Shown here: positions 9,701 to 20,637 of the stretch, in pieces | Position numbering within the stretch: the first letter of the stretch is position 1 | Layout: every line of letters starts with the position of its first letter | NCBI GenBank assembly: GCA_913020095.1 | Contig: CAJWAH010000003.1 | Location: forward strand, 1-22,846 | DNA length: 22,846 bases | Reading direction: 5' to 3' | Origin: an uncultured Synechococcus sp. | Lineage (GTDB): Bacteria; Cyanobacteriota; Cyanobacteriia; PCC-6307; Cyanobiaceae | Translations under genes and position numbers: made by a program | Notes under the pieces: generated by a model | The model's input: the letters and a program-made list of their open reading frames with translations, nothing else | Database searches by the model: none | Told to the model about the DNA's origin: nothing

Positions 9701-10392
9701 CGCGCACCTTCACCGAACTCACGGCCTGCGGCTTTGCCGTTGCCCTCAGTCCCCTCGACATCGCCCTGGTGCTGCTGCTGCTGCTGGGCAGCACACCGCT
9801 GCTGAAATCCAGCCTGTTCAGCGGCGCCTGGTTTGTGACCAACAGCGTTGCCATCGCACTGCTGGTGACGGTGGGCAAGGGGCTCACCCTCTCGATGGAG
9901 AAAGGCGGGATTCACCAGGTGGGAATTGATCTGTTTGCCGCCGGAGCGCTGCTAGCCCTGGGCATTCGCGAACTGGACCCCAAACCCAAAGACTTCAAAG
10001 ATCTCCAAGGCAGCTGGATCACCAAGCTGGAGAAAGTCGGGCAATTGCCCCTGACGGTGCTGCTGCTTACCGCACCACTGACGCTTCTCCTAAGCCCCGA
10101 CAACCTGTTCCTGTTGGCCAAGGGAGCCTCCCTGGTGCAGGGAGGTCATCACAGCCAGCTGCTGGAGCTGGGCTTAATCGCCTACTTCAGCCTGATCAGC
10201 AGCACCCTGCTGTTGATTCCCATCCTGTTGGTGCTGGTCCGCAAACAGCAGGTGCAACCGCTACTGGAGCAGGGCAAGCAGTTCATCGAGCAGCGCAGCA
10301 GCTTGATCCTGGGGTTAATCAGCGTCGCCTTGGCGCTCTATCTGGGCTGGTCGGGCTGGAGCGGGCTTGATGGCTTCACCGCCATCAGCTGA
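9691..10392 (+). CDS. GAP/Sap-like multi-spanning membrane protein
   Basis: This 233-residue hydrophobic protein has about six membrane segments. The first segments contain SPLDIALVLLLLLGS, the pattern of the GAP (Sap, sulfolipid-1-addressing) family, distantly related to LysE-type exporters. A polar stretch (about residues 87-110, rich in Lys and Asp) is followed by the second half with LLSPDNLFLLAKG. The start is GTG 9691, within the end of the phosphatase gene (10-base overlap), so translation is probably coupled. Five CTG codons in tandem encode part of the first segment. The transported substrate, if any, is unknown. Its stop is shared with the convergent helicase gene in one 8-base palindrome. 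Confidence 0.65.
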   Translation: MPLTRTFTELTACGFAVALSPLDIALVLLLLLGSTPLLKSSLFSGAWFVTNSVAIALLVTVGKGLTLSMEKGGIHQVGIDLFAAGALLALGIRELDPKPKDFKDLQGSWITKLEKVGQLPLTVLLLTAPLTLLLSPDNLFLLAKGASLVQGGHHSQLLELGLIAYFSLISSTLLLIPILLVLVRKQQVQPLLEQGKQFIEQRSSLILGLISVALALYLGWSGWSGLDGFTAIS

Positions 10393-11812
10393 GCCCCTGC
10401 TGCCAGCTTGAGCGCATGGCCTCGGGGCCCTCACGCCCCACCAACCAAACCCGGCGCCGGGCCCGGCTCACCGCCACATAAACCAACTGGCGGCGAATCT
10501 CCTCCTGCTGCGGCCAATAGACATCGGGGGCCACAAACACATCGGTGAAGCTGCTGCCCTGGCTGCGATGCACGGTGAGCACCGCCGCAGGGCCAACGCT
10601 GGCAAAGGAATCGCGCAGCAAAAAGAACTGGCGCCAGAGCTGACGCCGCTGGCTGCCTTCGGCCTGCTTGGCCTGGCTGCGCAGATCAGCCAATGCCGCA
10701 TCGAGCCGTTGCCGCCCTGGGCTGCCTGCGGCCGGCGCCAGACGCAGCTGCAGTTGGCTTTCACCGGCTTCCACATCCACCCGCAGGGTTTCAATCACTG
10801 GAGCGGCCTTGAGCCCCAAGTCCGCCAAATCACAGCGATCTGGGGCCACATCACGCACCAACAATTCACGGTTCGAGCCCAACACCAGATCGGCATCTTC
10901 TCCATTGGCCAAGCCCTCTTGGCAAGCCGGGGCCATCACAGCCGAGCGGGTGATCAGCACCTCACCAGGCAACACGGGCAGTTGATCGGCCATCTCCCCG
11001 TGCAGGGCCCGGCGCGCAATCGGCACCAAACGCTCCAGGGTGCGGTTGGTGAAGCACAGCAAACGGGCGTGGTCTGGATCGAGCCGCTCGCTGCTCAACC
11101 GCAAGGCTTCTTGGGCCTGGCTGATCCATTCCTCCCGGCTAACCACCGCCACCCGGCCGCTGTCGTCATCCACAGGCGGCAGCAGCGGCGGTTGACTGCT
11201 GGGCAATTGCCCTTGCCGCAGACCGGTGGCCAGGCGCAGCACAGGCCCCCCATGGCGCACCACCTCTTGGAGGTGGTGGGCTTCTGAGCGCTTCATCGCA
11301 AACACCGGGCTGCTCTGCTCACTCACCGGCGGCAACTGGGCCGGATCACCGACAAACACCAAGCGGGTGCCATAGGTGTGGGCGCATTGCAGGGTGATCT
11401 CCAGCAAGCGGCTATCCACCATCGACGACTCATCCACCAGCACCAAGCCCAGGTGTTCAAGCGCCGTGGCGGTCTGCTCGGTGGGATCGCAGCGTTCCTG
11501 CTCCTCCTGGCGGCTGAGCTTGAGGCGCAGCAAACGGTGGATGGTGGAGGGATACCAGGTGGGACGCAGACCCTGGTCCTCGAGCTGCTGACGCAGCACC
11601 CCAACGGCTTTATGGGTGGGTGCTGCCACGGTCCAGCAGAGATGGGCGGCATCGGCCAGTTGCAGAAACCGGGCCGAGAGAAAGGTTTTGCCGGTGCCGG
11701 CATAACCGCTGAGCACAAACGGGCAATCCGCCTCGGAGGCGATTAGCCAATCCTGAAAGCCATCAAGGGCAACACGCTGACCATCGGTCAGCTCGGGAGA
11801 GGCATCGGCCAG
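10385..11812 (-). CDS. RecD-like (Dda/RecD2-type) ATP-dependent DNA helicase
   Basis: This is a superfamily-1 helicase. Walker A is GYAGTGKT, followed by AAPTHKAVGVLR, STIHRLL, Walker B LVLVDESSMVD, motif III FVGDPAQLPPV, then the C-terminal motifs TVHRSQGSSFTDVFV and VAVSRARRRVWLVGR (UvrD_C_2 type). The short single-domain length (about 475 residues) fits Dda/RecD2-like proteins rather than RecBCD RecD. The start is odd. The first GTG (11716) would begin inside the beta strand FVLSGYAGTGKT. The upstream sequence (ELTDGQRVALDGFQDWL) looks truly coding, yet the frame has no ATG, GTG or TTG back to an in-frame stop. I place the start at CTG 11812, one base past the stop of the preceding gene. 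An ATG at 11805 is out of frame. Confidence 0.85.
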   Translation of the reverse strand: MADASPELTDGQRVALDGFQDWLIASEADCPFVLSGYAGTGKTFLSARFLQLADAAHLCWTVAAPTHKAVGVLRQQLEDQGLRPTWYPSTIHRLLRLKLSRQEEQERCDPTEQTATALEHLGLVLVDESSMVDSRLLEITLQCAHTYGTRLVFVGDPAQLPPVSEQSSPVFAMKRSEAHHLQEVVRHGGPVLRLATGLRQGQLPSSQPPLLPPVDDDSGRVAVVSREEWISQAQEALRLSSERLDPDHARLLCFTNRTLERLVPIARRALHGEMADQLPVLPGEVLITRSAVMAPACQEGLANGEDADLVLGSNRELLVRDVAPDRCDLADLGLKAAPVIETLRVDVEAGESQLQLRLAPAAGSPGRQRLDAALADLRSQAKQAEGSQRRQLWRQFFLLRDSFASVGPAAVLTVHRSQGSSFTDVFVAPDVYWPQQEEIRRQLVYVAVSRARRRVWLVGREGPEAMRSSWQQGLS

Positions 11813-11813
11813 C

Positions 11814-13454
<1,641 letters not shown>

Positions 13455-13508
13455 GGCGGCACCCCACAAGCGGAAGGATCTAAAGGAAACCTTAAGCCCG
13501 CAGCACCC

Positions 13509-14387
13509 TCAATAGCCAGGGGCTGGATCCGGCAGGCCAAAGCGCTGGCTCCAAGCCCGCACCGTATTAAGCAGCAGCATCGTCACTGTCATTGGCCCCA
13601 CCCCGCCGGGAACAGGCGATAGGGCTGAGGCGATGGGCTCCACCTCGGCAGCCCGCACATCCCCGCACAAGCCCCCTTCCGGCTTGCGGTGAATCCCCAC
13701 ATCCACCACCGCGGCACCCGGGCGCACATGCTCAGCGCCAATCATCAAGGGCTTGCCGGCCGCCACAACCAAAATCTCGGCTTCACGGGTGTGGGCCGCC
13801 AGATCAGCCGTTCGCGAATGCACCACCGTGACTGTGGCATTGGCGGCCTGCAGCATCAGCGCCATGGGCTGACCCACCAAGATGCTGCGGCCAATCACCA
13901 CGGCCCGTTTGCCAGCAGGGTCAATGCCGTTGCTGCGCAGCAGGGCCATCACACCAGCTGGCGTGCAGCTGCGCGGACCGGGCTCTCCCCGCAACAAACG
14001 CCCGAGGTTGAGTGGATGCAGACCATCGGCGTCCTTGGCTGGATCCAGCTCCAGCAGCAGCGAGCGATCATCCAAGCCATCGGGCACCGGCAACTGCACG
14101 AGGATTCCATCGACGGCGGGGTCTTGGTTCAACTGCCGCAACTTGGCCTCAATCTCAGCCTGGGGCGTGGCGGCATCGAGATGGGCGCCATGGCTCACCA
14201 AGCCCACACGGGCGCAGGCTTTCTCTTTATTGGCCACATACACGCCACTGGCCGGGTCGTCGCCAACACGCAGCACCGCCAAGCCAGGCGGACGGCCGGC
14301 GCGGGGCAACCCCGATGCGATTGCCGCGGCCATCACCTCCTCAAGCTCAGCCGCCAACTGACGGCCATCAAGACGTTGGGCTGGCAT
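13509..14387 (-). CDS. folD: Methylenetetrahydrofolate dehydrogenase / cyclohydrolase
   Basis: A bifunctional one-carbon enzyme interconverting 5,10-methylene-THF, methenyl-THF and 10-formyl-THF with NADP. From ATG 14387 the product has 292 residues, the normal length. The substrate site has Tyr50 and Lys54 in [17 protein letters not shown], matching the E. coli catalytic pair. Other motifs are [21 protein letters not shown], the NADP-binding [14 protein letters not shown], and the family signature [15 protein letters not shown] near the C-terminus. An in-frame ATG at 14507 would add 40 residues but runs into the opposing gene and matches nothing, so it was rejected. It is first in a five-gene minus-strand run and divergent from the 7TM-HD gene across 42 bases. 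Confidence 0.95.
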   Translation of the reverse strand: MPAQRLDGRQLAAELEEVMAAAIASGLPRAGRPPGLAVLRVGDDPASGVYVANKEKACARVGLVSHGAHLDAATPQAEIEAKLRQLNQDPAVDGILVQLPVPDGLDDRSLLLELDPAKDADGLHPLNLGRLLRGEPGPRSCTPAGVMALLRSNGIDPAGKRAVVIGRSILVGQPMALMLQAANATVTVVHSRTADLAAHTREAEILVVAAGKPLMIGAEHVRPGAAVVDVGIHRKPEGGLCGDVRAAEVEPIASALSPVPGGVGPMTVTMLLLNTVRAWSQRFGLPDPAPGY

Positions 14388-14429
14388 TCCGGAGATGGGA
14401 GCTAGCGTCAGTCTGACCTCAGCCGTGCT

Positions 14430-16517
14430 GTGCTCTCCGCCCTCTCGCGTTGGATCTGGAGCTTTCGGCTGCGCCTTGGGCAGGCCTGGAGGCGGTGGCT
14501 TCGCCACGAGCGGCCCAGCCGGATGGCGGTGCGCTGGACCCTGCGCGATGGGTTGGTGGTCTTACTGGCCTGCCTTGGTGTGGGCTTGATTTCCGCCTGG
14601 CCTTGGTTGGTGCAGCCGTCGCTGCGGCCGGGCCTGCCAGCTCCATTTGAAATTCGCGCCCCGCAGGATGCCTCGGTGGTGGATAGCGAAGCGCTGGACC
14701 AGCGCCGTTCGCAACTGGGCCCGCGGATCCAAGTTCAGATCACTGATCAAAACGCCACCGCCACATTGGAGCGCCGGCTCAAGCGCATGCTGGCCGAGTT
14801 GCTCAACTCGCGAACCGCCGGGGAGATGCGCCTCACCCCGATCGCGATCACGGCAGAGGATGAAGCTTTCCTGCTCACGCAAACCCCTCAAGAGCTGCAG
14901 CAGTGGCAGCTAGCCGTCGAGCAAGCCCAACAGCGGATGCTCACCCAAGGCGTGGTCAGCACCCTGGCTGAAACTCAACTGCAGCGGGCCGCCAAGCTGC
15001 AATTGGATGACTTGGCTGAACCGGGCCGCAGCCTCGGCGCCAAGCTGATCACCCGCTCCTTGCAGGGGAGCACCAACCTGCGCACCGACAACAGCCTCAC
15101 CCAGGTGTTGCTGAATGACCTGATTCAGCAAAACGGCGTTCCCAAAATCGAGGTCAAAGCCGGCGAGGTGATCACCGTCAAAGGCGAGGTGATCAGTCAG
15201 CGGGCCTACGACGTGCTGGATGCCTTTGGCTTGATCAGCCGGCGTCCGGCGACAGGCCTGTTCCTGGTGCGCTGGATTGAAGCGAGCCTCGCGGCGGGCC
15301 TGATGCTGCTGATCTGCCGGCGTTGGCGCACGGATCTGGAGATCCCCCAGGCGCTGCTGCTGCTTGGCACCTTGGCGGTGGTTCAAGGCTGCAAGCTCTG
15401 GTTTGGCGCCTCCGTTAGCGCCCTAGCCGTGCTGGTTCCCCCCAGCCTGCTGTTGGCGGAAGGGCTGGGCGCCGCCAGTGGCCTGGCCTGGCTGTCGCTG
15501 GCCACCCTGCTGTGGCCGATTCCGCTCAACAGCGTGGGCACAGCGCGCCTGTTGTTGGCCGCAGCCGTTGCCGTGGTGGGCGTGCTGCTGGCAGGCCGGC
15601 AACGCTCGCGGGCAGAAATGCTGCAAAACGCCGTGCTGCTCACTGTGGCCGCCCTGCTGGTGGAAGCCGCCTTGATCCAGCTGATGGGTGGCTCAGTGGG
15701 GGGCGAGCTGCTGAGCGAAGGAATCTTGATGGGGGGCCTGCTGCTGCTGGCGCTGTTGATCTCCCCCACCGTGGAGCGGCTCTTCGGAATGATCACGCGG
15801 TCCCGTTTGCTGGAGCTCTGCGATCTGCAGCGCCCGCTGTTGCGCAAGCTCTCCTCGGAAGCGCCGGGCACCTTTGAGCACACCTTGATGATCTGCGGCC
15901 TGGCCGAGGAAGGCGTGCGTGCCATCGGCGGCGATGTGGATCTGGTGCGCACCGGAGCGCTGTATCACGACGTGGGCAAACTCCATGCCCCCCAGTGGTT
16001 CATTGAGAATCAACAGGGTGGGGACAACCCCCATGACCATCTCGATGACCCCTGGCGCAGCGCTGAAATCCTGCAAGCCCATGTCGATGAGGGGATCAAG
16101 ATGGCGCGCCGCTATGGCTTGCCCCAGCCGGTGGCGGACTTCATCCCGGAACACCAAGGCACGTTGCGGATGGGCTACTTCTGGCACAGGGCAAAGGAGC
16201 AAAACCCCAACGCCAGCGATCGCCCCTTCCGCTACCGCGGCCCCAAGCCGCAATCCAAGGAAAGCGCCGTGATGATGCTGGCCGATGGCTGCGAGGCCGC
16301 ACTGCGGGCGATGCCACCAGAAACCGATGAAGCGCAAGCCTGCGATGGGGTGCGGCGCATCATTCACTCCCGCCGCCATGACGGCCAGCTCGATGACAGC
16401 GGCCTGGGAACAGGCGAAATTGAATTGGTGGTGCGGGCGTTTGTGAAGGTGTGGCGCCGCATGCGGCACCGCCGCATTCCCTACCCGATTCCGGCCCGCA
16501 AAGCGTTTAGCGCTTAA
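14430..16517 (+). CDS. 7TM-HD domain phosphohydrolase (PgpH-like, putative c-di-AMP phosphodiesterase)
   Basis: The 695-residue protein matches PgpH organisation. A Arg-rich cytoplasmic N-terminus (about 1-43) precedes one membrane helix (about 44-64). A large extracytoplasmic 7TMR-HDED domain (about 65-275) contains ESA-like [17 protein letters not shown]-type repeats and [16 protein letters not shown] block of membrane helices (about 282-450) leads to a cytoplasmic HD domain. The HD metal ligands include His484 in [14 protein letters not shown] and His513-Asp514 in YHDVGKL, followed by [16 protein letters not shown] and [16 protein letters not shown]. Known PgpH proteins degrade c-di-AMP, which controls osmolyte and K+ balance. 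The start is GTG 14430. Only four bases separate its stop from that of the opposing permease gene. Confidence 0.88.
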   Translation: MLSALSRWIWSFRLRLGQAWRRWLRHERPSRMAVRWTLRDGLVVLLACLGVGLISAWPWLVQPSLRPGLPAPFEIRAPQDASVVDSEALDQRRSQLGPRIQVQITDQNATATLERRLKRMLAELLNSRTAGEMRLTPIAITAEDEAFLLTQTPQELQQWQLAVEQAQQRMLTQGVVSTLAETQLQRAAKLQLDDLAEPGRSLGAKLITRSLQGSTNLRTDNSLTQVLLNDLIQQNGVPKIEVKAGEVITVKGEVISQRAYDVLDAFGLISRRPATGLFLVRWIEASLAAGLMLLICRRWRTDLEIPQALLLLGTLAVVQGCKLWFGASVSALAVLVPPSLLLAEGLGAASGLAWLSLATLLWPIPLNSVGTARLLLAAAVAVVGVLLAGRQRSRAEMLQNAVLLTVAALLVEAALIQLMGGSVGGELLSEGILMGGLLLLALLISPTVERLFGMITRSRLLELCDLQRPLLRKLSSEAPGTFEHTLMICGLAEEGVRAIGGDVDLVRTGALYHDVGKLHAPQWFIENQQGGDNPHDHLDDPWRSAEILQAHVDEGIKMARRYGLPQPVADFIPEHQGTLRMGYFWHRAKEQNPNASDRPFRYRGPKPQSKESAVMMLADGCEAALRAMPPETDEAQACDGVRRIIHSRRHDGQLDDSGLGTGEIELVVRAFVKVWRRMRHRRIPYPIPARKAFSA

Positions 16518-16521
16518 GCGA

Positions 16522-17358
16522 TCAACCCTTCACCGCATCGCCACTGGCGCTGGGCAGGATGAACCGCTGCAGGAACACAAACAGAGCCAACACCGGAACA
16601 ATCGACACCACCGAACCGGCTGCCACCAAACGCCAATCCAACGAAAACGAGCTGGAGAGCTGCTGCAGGCCCAACGGCAAGGTGTAAAGCCCAGGGTCAT
16701 CAAGAATCACCAGGGGCCAGAGGAAGTCACTCCAGGTGCCGATGAACACAAACATCGCCAGGGTGATCAGATCAGCTCGCGCCGCTGGAATCAACACGTT
16801 CCACCACTCACCCAACGCAGTGCAGCCATCCATGCGGGCCGCCTCCTCCAGCTCTTTGGGAACCCCCAGAAAGCTCTGGCGCAACAGGTAGATGCCAAAG
16901 GCTGTGGCGGCATTGGGCAGGATCAGCGCCATCAACGAATTGCGCAGACCCAGCTGAACCATCAGCAGGTAGAGCGGGATCATCACCACCTGAAACGGAA
17001 TCAAGATCGTGGCCACCACCAAGGCCAGAACGATGCCGCGGCCGCGGAAGCGCATCCGCGCCAGGGGGAAGGCCGCCAAGGAGCAAAACAGCAGGTTGGC
17101 CACCACGCTGAACACACTCACCACCGTGCTGTTCAGCAAATAGCGGCCCATCGGGCTCTGGCTGAACAAGGTTCCATAGGCCTGCAGGCTGGGCTGAGCG
17201 GGAAACAGGCTCGGCGGCGCTTGGAAGATGTCTTCCGCTGGCCCCTTCAATGAGGTGCTCAGCAGCCAAAGCAAGGGGATCAGCACCACCAAGGCCACCA
17301 GCAACAGCACCGTCAGCTGCAGCAGCAGCGACCACAGAGGCGCGCGACGAGCGGTCAT
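16522..17358 (-). CDS. ABC sugar-type transporter permease (MalG family)
   Basis: This 278-residue inner-membrane protein has six predicted membrane helices and the MalG/CUT1 permease layout. The EAA loop that docks the ATPase is [23 protein letters not shown] (about residues 183-205), followed by [30 protein letters not shown] and [13 protein letters not shown] are also typical. CUT1 systems normally need a second permease (MalF type), a binding protein and an ATPase, none of which is in the window. It is coupled to leuA by an ATGA overlap, an unusual partner. In marine Synechococcus a related system imports glucosylglycerol (Ggt), which is a possible but unproven identity. Confidence 0.88.
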   Translation of the reverse strand: MTARRAPLWSLLLQLTVLLLVALVVLIPLLWLLSTSLKGPAEDIFQAPPSLFPAQPSLQAYGTLFSQSPMGRYLLNSTVVSVFSVVANLLFCSLAAFPLARMRFRGRGIVLALVVATILIPFQVVMIPLYLLMVQLGLRNSLMALILPNAATAFGIYLLRQSFLGVPKELEEAARMDGCTALGEWWNVLIPAARADLITLAMFVFIGTWSDFLWPLVILDDPGLYTLPLGLQQLSSSFSLDWRLVAAGSVVSIVPVLALFVFLQRFILPSASGDAVKG

Positions 17359-18968
17359 AGCGCTGGGGCCGGCAGGGGAGCGCGTTGGGGATGCAGCGGG
17401 CTGTGTTTCTGGCCGCTCACCAGGCGGTTGAGGGCGTTCACAAAGGCCTGTGCAGCGGCCACCACCACATCGGTGTCAGCCGCATGGCCGGAATACAAAC
17501 GGCCGTCCTGGCGCAGGCGAATCGTCACCTCGCCCATGGCATCGATGCCTTCGGTGACGGATTTCACGCTGAATTCCACCAGTTCATTGGGCACCTGAAC
17601 CAAGCCATTGAGGGCCTGGCAGACCGCATCAACTGGCCCTGTGCCGATGGCAGCTTGGGAGCACTCCTCACCATCGCTGGTGCGCAGGGTGACCGTGGCT
17701 GTGGCGCGCAGATCCCGACCACAGCTCACTTGAACACCAGCCAGCTGGTAATAGGACTCGATCTGCTGGGCGTTCTGCCGAACGATGGCCTCGAGGTCGC
17801 GATCGGTGATCTCCCGCTTGCGATCAGCGAGTTCTTTGAAGCGCGCGAAGGCGTCGTTGAGGTCCTCTCCTTCCAGCTGGTAGCCCAGCTCTTCCAGGCG
17901 AGCGCGCACAGCACTACGGCCGCTGAGCTTGCCCAGGCTGATGCGGTTATCGCTCAAGCCGATGGTGCGGGCATCAATGATTTCGTAGGTGAGGCGGTTC
18001 TTCAGCACACCGTCTTGGTGGATGCCGGATTCATGGGCAAAGGCGTTGGCGCCCACGATGGCTTTGTTGGGCTGCACCGCCATGCCGGTGAGGTTGGAGA
18101 CCAGGCGGGAGGTTTTGTAAATCTCCTCGGTTTGGATGCCTGTTAGGGGCTCGCTGCTGTCTTCCGCTCGGCCCAGGTAGCCGTTGAAGTAGCTACGGCG
18201 CACATGCAGCGCCATCACCAGCTCTTCCAGCGAGGCATTGCCGGCGCGCTCACCGATGCCATTGATGGTGCACTCCAGCTGGCGGGCGCCATTTTTGACG
18301 GCCTCGAGGAAGTTGGCCACGGCCAGGCCCAAGTCGTTGTGGCCATGCACGGAGATCACCGCTTGGCCGATGTTGGGCACATGGGCATCAATGCCAGAAA
18401 TCAAGGCACCAAATTCAGCGGGTGTGGCGTAGCCCACCGTGTCGGGAATGTTGATCGTGGTGGCACCAGCCGCAATCGCCGCTTCGATCACCTGGTACAT
18501 GAATTCGGGATCGCTGCGCCCGGCGTCCTCACAGGAAAACTCCACGTCGTCCACCAAGGAGCGGGCGTAGGCCACCATCTCCGGAACGATCTGCAACACC
18601 TCAGCGCGGCTCTTACGCAACTTGTGCTCGAGGTGAATGTCGCTGGTGGCCAGAAAGGTATGGATGCGCTGGTTGGCAGCCGGTGCCACCGCATCGGCGC
18701 AAGCTTTGATGTCGCCGCGCGTGGCGCGAGCCAAGCCACAAATCACCGGGCCATCGGGGCGGCCAACCTGGCGGGCGATGGTTTGCACCGCATCAAAGTC
18801 ACCAGGACTGGCGAAGGGGAAACCCGCCTCGATGATGTCGACGCGCAGGCGGGCCAGTTGCTGAGCAATGGCCAGCTTTTCATCCAGATTCAGGCTGGCC
18901 CCAGGCGACTGCTCCCCATCCCTGAGGGTGGTGTCGAAAATCAACACCCGGCCCGGGTCGCGCGCCAT
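17355..18968 (-). CDS. leuA: 2-isopropylmalate synthase
   Basis: Condenses acetyl-CoA with 2-oxoisovalerate in the first committed step of leucine synthesis. The 537-residue protein has the HMGL-like TIM barrel (about 1-280) with [17 protein letters not shown] (Arg16, Asp17), [13 protein letters not shown], metal-binding [15 protein letters not shown] and [14 protein letters not shown]. Then come the accessory subdomains ([31 protein letters not shown]) and a C-terminal regulatory domain (about 390-515) with [14 protein letters not shown] and [13 protein letters not shown], the usual site of leucine feedback. The last about 20 residues are Pro/His-rich and not conserved-looking. ATG 18968 was chosen. 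The permease gene overlaps its stop codon. Confidence 0.96.
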   Translation of the reverse strand: MARDPGRVLIFDTTLRDGEQSPGASLNLDEKLAIAQQLARLRVDIIEAGFPFASPGDFDAVQTIARQVGRPDGPVICGLARATRGDIKACADAVAPAANQRIHTFLATSDIHLEHKLRKSRAEVLQIVPEMVAYARSLVDDVEFSCEDAGRSDPEFMYQVIEAAIAAGATTINIPDTVGYATPAEFGALISGIDAHVPNIGQAVISVHGHNDLGLAVANFLEAVKNGARQLECTINGIGERAGNASLEELVMALHVRRSYFNGYLGRAEDSSEPLTGIQTEEIYKTSRLVSNLTGMAVQPNKAIVGANAFAHESGIHQDGVLKNRLTYEIIDARTIGLSDNRISLGKLSGRSAVRARLEELGYQLEGEDLNDAFARFKELADRKREITDRDLEAIVRQNAQQIESYYQLAGVQVSCGRDLRATATVTLRTSDGEECSQAAIGTGPVDAVCQALNGLVQVPNELVEFSVKSVTEGIDAMGEVTIRLRQDGRLYSGHAADTDVVVAAAQAFVNALNRLVSGQKHSPLHPQRAPLPAPAL

Positions 18969-19001
18969 ACGTCTTATGCGGATTGATTTCGGGTTAGCTC
19001 C

Positions 19002-19028
19002 ATTCTAAGCCTCACGGCCTTTGTTCAA
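19002..19028 (-). promoter_or_regulatory. Candidate leuA promoter
   Basis: On the minus strand TAGAAT (19007-19002) is a 5/6 match to a -10 box, with TTGAAC (19028-19023) upstream. The spacing is 15 bases, shorter than the usual 17, so the -35 element is doubtful. The implied leader is about 25-30 bases. No equally good box was found for the divergent GH57 gene. Confidence 0.3.
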
Positions 19029-19065
19029 GAAAATCGCCGTACAGTGCAGCAGTTGACAGCGTTTC

Positions 19066-20637
19066 ATGGTCGCCGGCGCGCTGGCATTTGTGCTTCACGG
19101 CCATCTGCCTTACGTCCGCAGCCGCCACCCGGGCTCGCTGGAAGAGGATTGGTTTTTCCAGGCCCTCACTGAAAGCTATCTCCCGTTAATTGAGATGCTG
19201 CAGCGCTCGCTGCAGCAGGGCGCTCAGCCTCGGCTGACGATGAGCCTCTCGCCCACCCTGCTCTCGCTGCTGGTGGATCCAGTGCTGCAGCAGCGCTACG
19301 AGCCCTGGCTACAGCAACGCATTGATCTGCTCGAGCGCAGCAGCTCAGACGAGCAAGCAGCCGCGGCCGACCTCAGCCAGCACCTTGAGCGGCAACGCCA
19401 GGCCTTCCGCCGTTGCGGCGGTGAGGTGCTCAAGCACTTCATTCAATTGCAGCGCCAAGGCGTTCTCGATCTGCTGACCTGCTGCGCCACCCATGGCTAC
19501 CTGCCGCTGCTGCGAGATCCCGCCGCCGCGGTTCAAGGTCAGCTGCGCACCGCGGTGCGCGAGCACGAACGCTTAATTGGCGAAGCACCCCGCGGCATTT
19601 GGCTCCCCGAATGTGCCTATTTCGAAGGCCTCGATCAGCAGCTCACCAAAGCCGGCTTGCGCTACGCCATTCTCGATGCCCACGGCTTGCTGCATGCCCT
19701 GCCCCGTCCCCGCTACGGGGTGTATGCGCCGATCTGCTCGCCGGGTGCTGTGGCCTTCTTTGGACGAGATAGCGAAGCCACCTTGCCGGTGTGGTCAGCC
19801 AGTGATGGCTACCCGGGTGACCCCAGCTACCGGGAGTTCCACCGCGACATTGGCTGGGATCTCGAAGAAAGCGAATTGCAAGCCGCTGGTATCCCCAGCA
19901 GCCGCCCTTTAGGCCTCAAGCTGCGGCGCGTCAGTGGTGGCGATTGCCCGCTGGAGGCCAAGCTTCCTTACGACCCGGCAGCCGCCGAGCGCACAGCCGC
20001 CGGCCACGCCCAGAGCTACGTGCAGGCGCGCATCCAACAACTCAGCGAACTCGGTTCGGTGATGGATCAACCGCCCATGGTGGTGGCCCCCTTCGATGCG
20101 GAACTCTTTGGCCATTGGTGGTTCGAAGGCCCCCGCTTTTTGGAGCAGGTGTTCGCCCAAGGCCAAGCCCAGGGCTTGAGCTTCACCACCCTGCGGCAAA
20201 CCCTCAGCCAACAACCGCAGTTGCAGGTTTGCCGCCCCTCCCCATCGAGCTGGGGACAAGGCGGCTATCACTCCTACTGGCTCTCATCGAGCAACGCTTG
20301 GGTGGTGCCTGATTGGCACCGGGCCTGCCTGGCCATGGTGGAGGCCACAGGCGCCAATCAAGCCAAGCGCAACCCCAAGCACCAACGCCTGCTCAAGCAA
20401 GCCGCGCGGGAGCTGTTGCTGGCGCAGTCGTCGGACTGGAGCTTCATCCTGCGGGCAGGCACCACAACTGAACTGGCGCGCGAGCGCATCCACCGGCACC
20501 TCGGGCGCTTCTGGCGCTTGCTTGATGCCCTACAGCAGCCCAACCACGACAGCGCTGACTTTGAGCGCTGGCTTGGCGCCCTCGAGCAGGAGGATTCCCT
20601 CTTCCCGACCATCGAACCAAGCGATTGGCTTCCTTAA
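19066..20637 (+). CDS. GH57 family 1,4-alpha-glucan branching enzyme-like protein
   Basis: This 523-residue protein belongs to glycoside hydrolase family 57 of the DUF1957/branching-enzyme type, which forms alpha-1,6 branches in glycogen. The opening strand FVLHGHLPYVRSRHPG (about 8-23) is the family's region 1. The nucleophile is Glu182 in IWLPECAYFEGLD, and the acid/base is Asp344 in PFDAELFGHWWFEGPRFL; both positions agree well with characterised archaeal enzymes. WSASDGYPGDPSYREFHRD and GGYHSYWLSSSNAW are further family blocks. No signal peptide is present. ATG 19066 was chosen. A hydrolytic rather than branching activity is possible, as reported for some members. The next gene overlaps its 3' end by 13 bases. 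Confidence 0.9.
   Translation: MVAGALAFVLHGHLPYVRSRHPGSLEEDWFFQALTESYLPLIEMLQRSLQQGAQPRLTMSLSPTLLSLLVDPVLQQRYEPWLQQRIDLLERSSSDEQAAAADLSQHLERQRQAFRRCGGEVLKHFIQLQRQGVLDLLTCCATHGYLPLLRDPAAAVQGQLRTAVREHERLIGEAPRGIWLPECAYFEGLDQQLTKAGLRYAILDAHGLLHALPRPRYGVYAPICSPGAVAFFGRDSEATLPVWSASDGYPGDPSYREFHRDIGWDLEESELQAAGIPSSRPLGLKLRRVSGGDCPLEAKLPYDPAAAERTAAGHAQSYVQARIQQLSELGSVMDQPPMVVAPFDAELFGHWWFEGPRFLEQVFAQGQAQGLSFTTLRQTLSQQPQLQVCRPSPSSWGQGGYHSYWLSSSNAWVVPDWHRACLAMVEATGANQAKRNPKHQRLLKQAARELLLAQSSDWSFILRAGTTTELARERIHRHLGRFWRLLDALQQPNHDSADFERWLGALEQEDSLFPTIEPSDWLP

Noticed and set aside
11803..11805. ATG as start of the helicase gene
   Set aside because: It is in a different frame from the Walker A coding frame and its frame meets a stop after a few codons.
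14388..14507. N-terminal extension of FolD from ATG 14507
   Set aside because: Adds 40 Pro-rich residues not found in the family and overlaps the start of the divergent 7TM-HD gene; ATG 14387 gives the normal FolD start.
15693..16469. 258-residue frame antisense to the HD domain of the PgpH-like gene
   Set aside because: Explained by strong third-position GC in the real gene; no domain seen.
17385..18986. Two long plus-strand frames (253 and 260 residues) opposite leuA
   Set aside because: leuA motifs are complete on the minus strand; the plus frames are compositional shadows.
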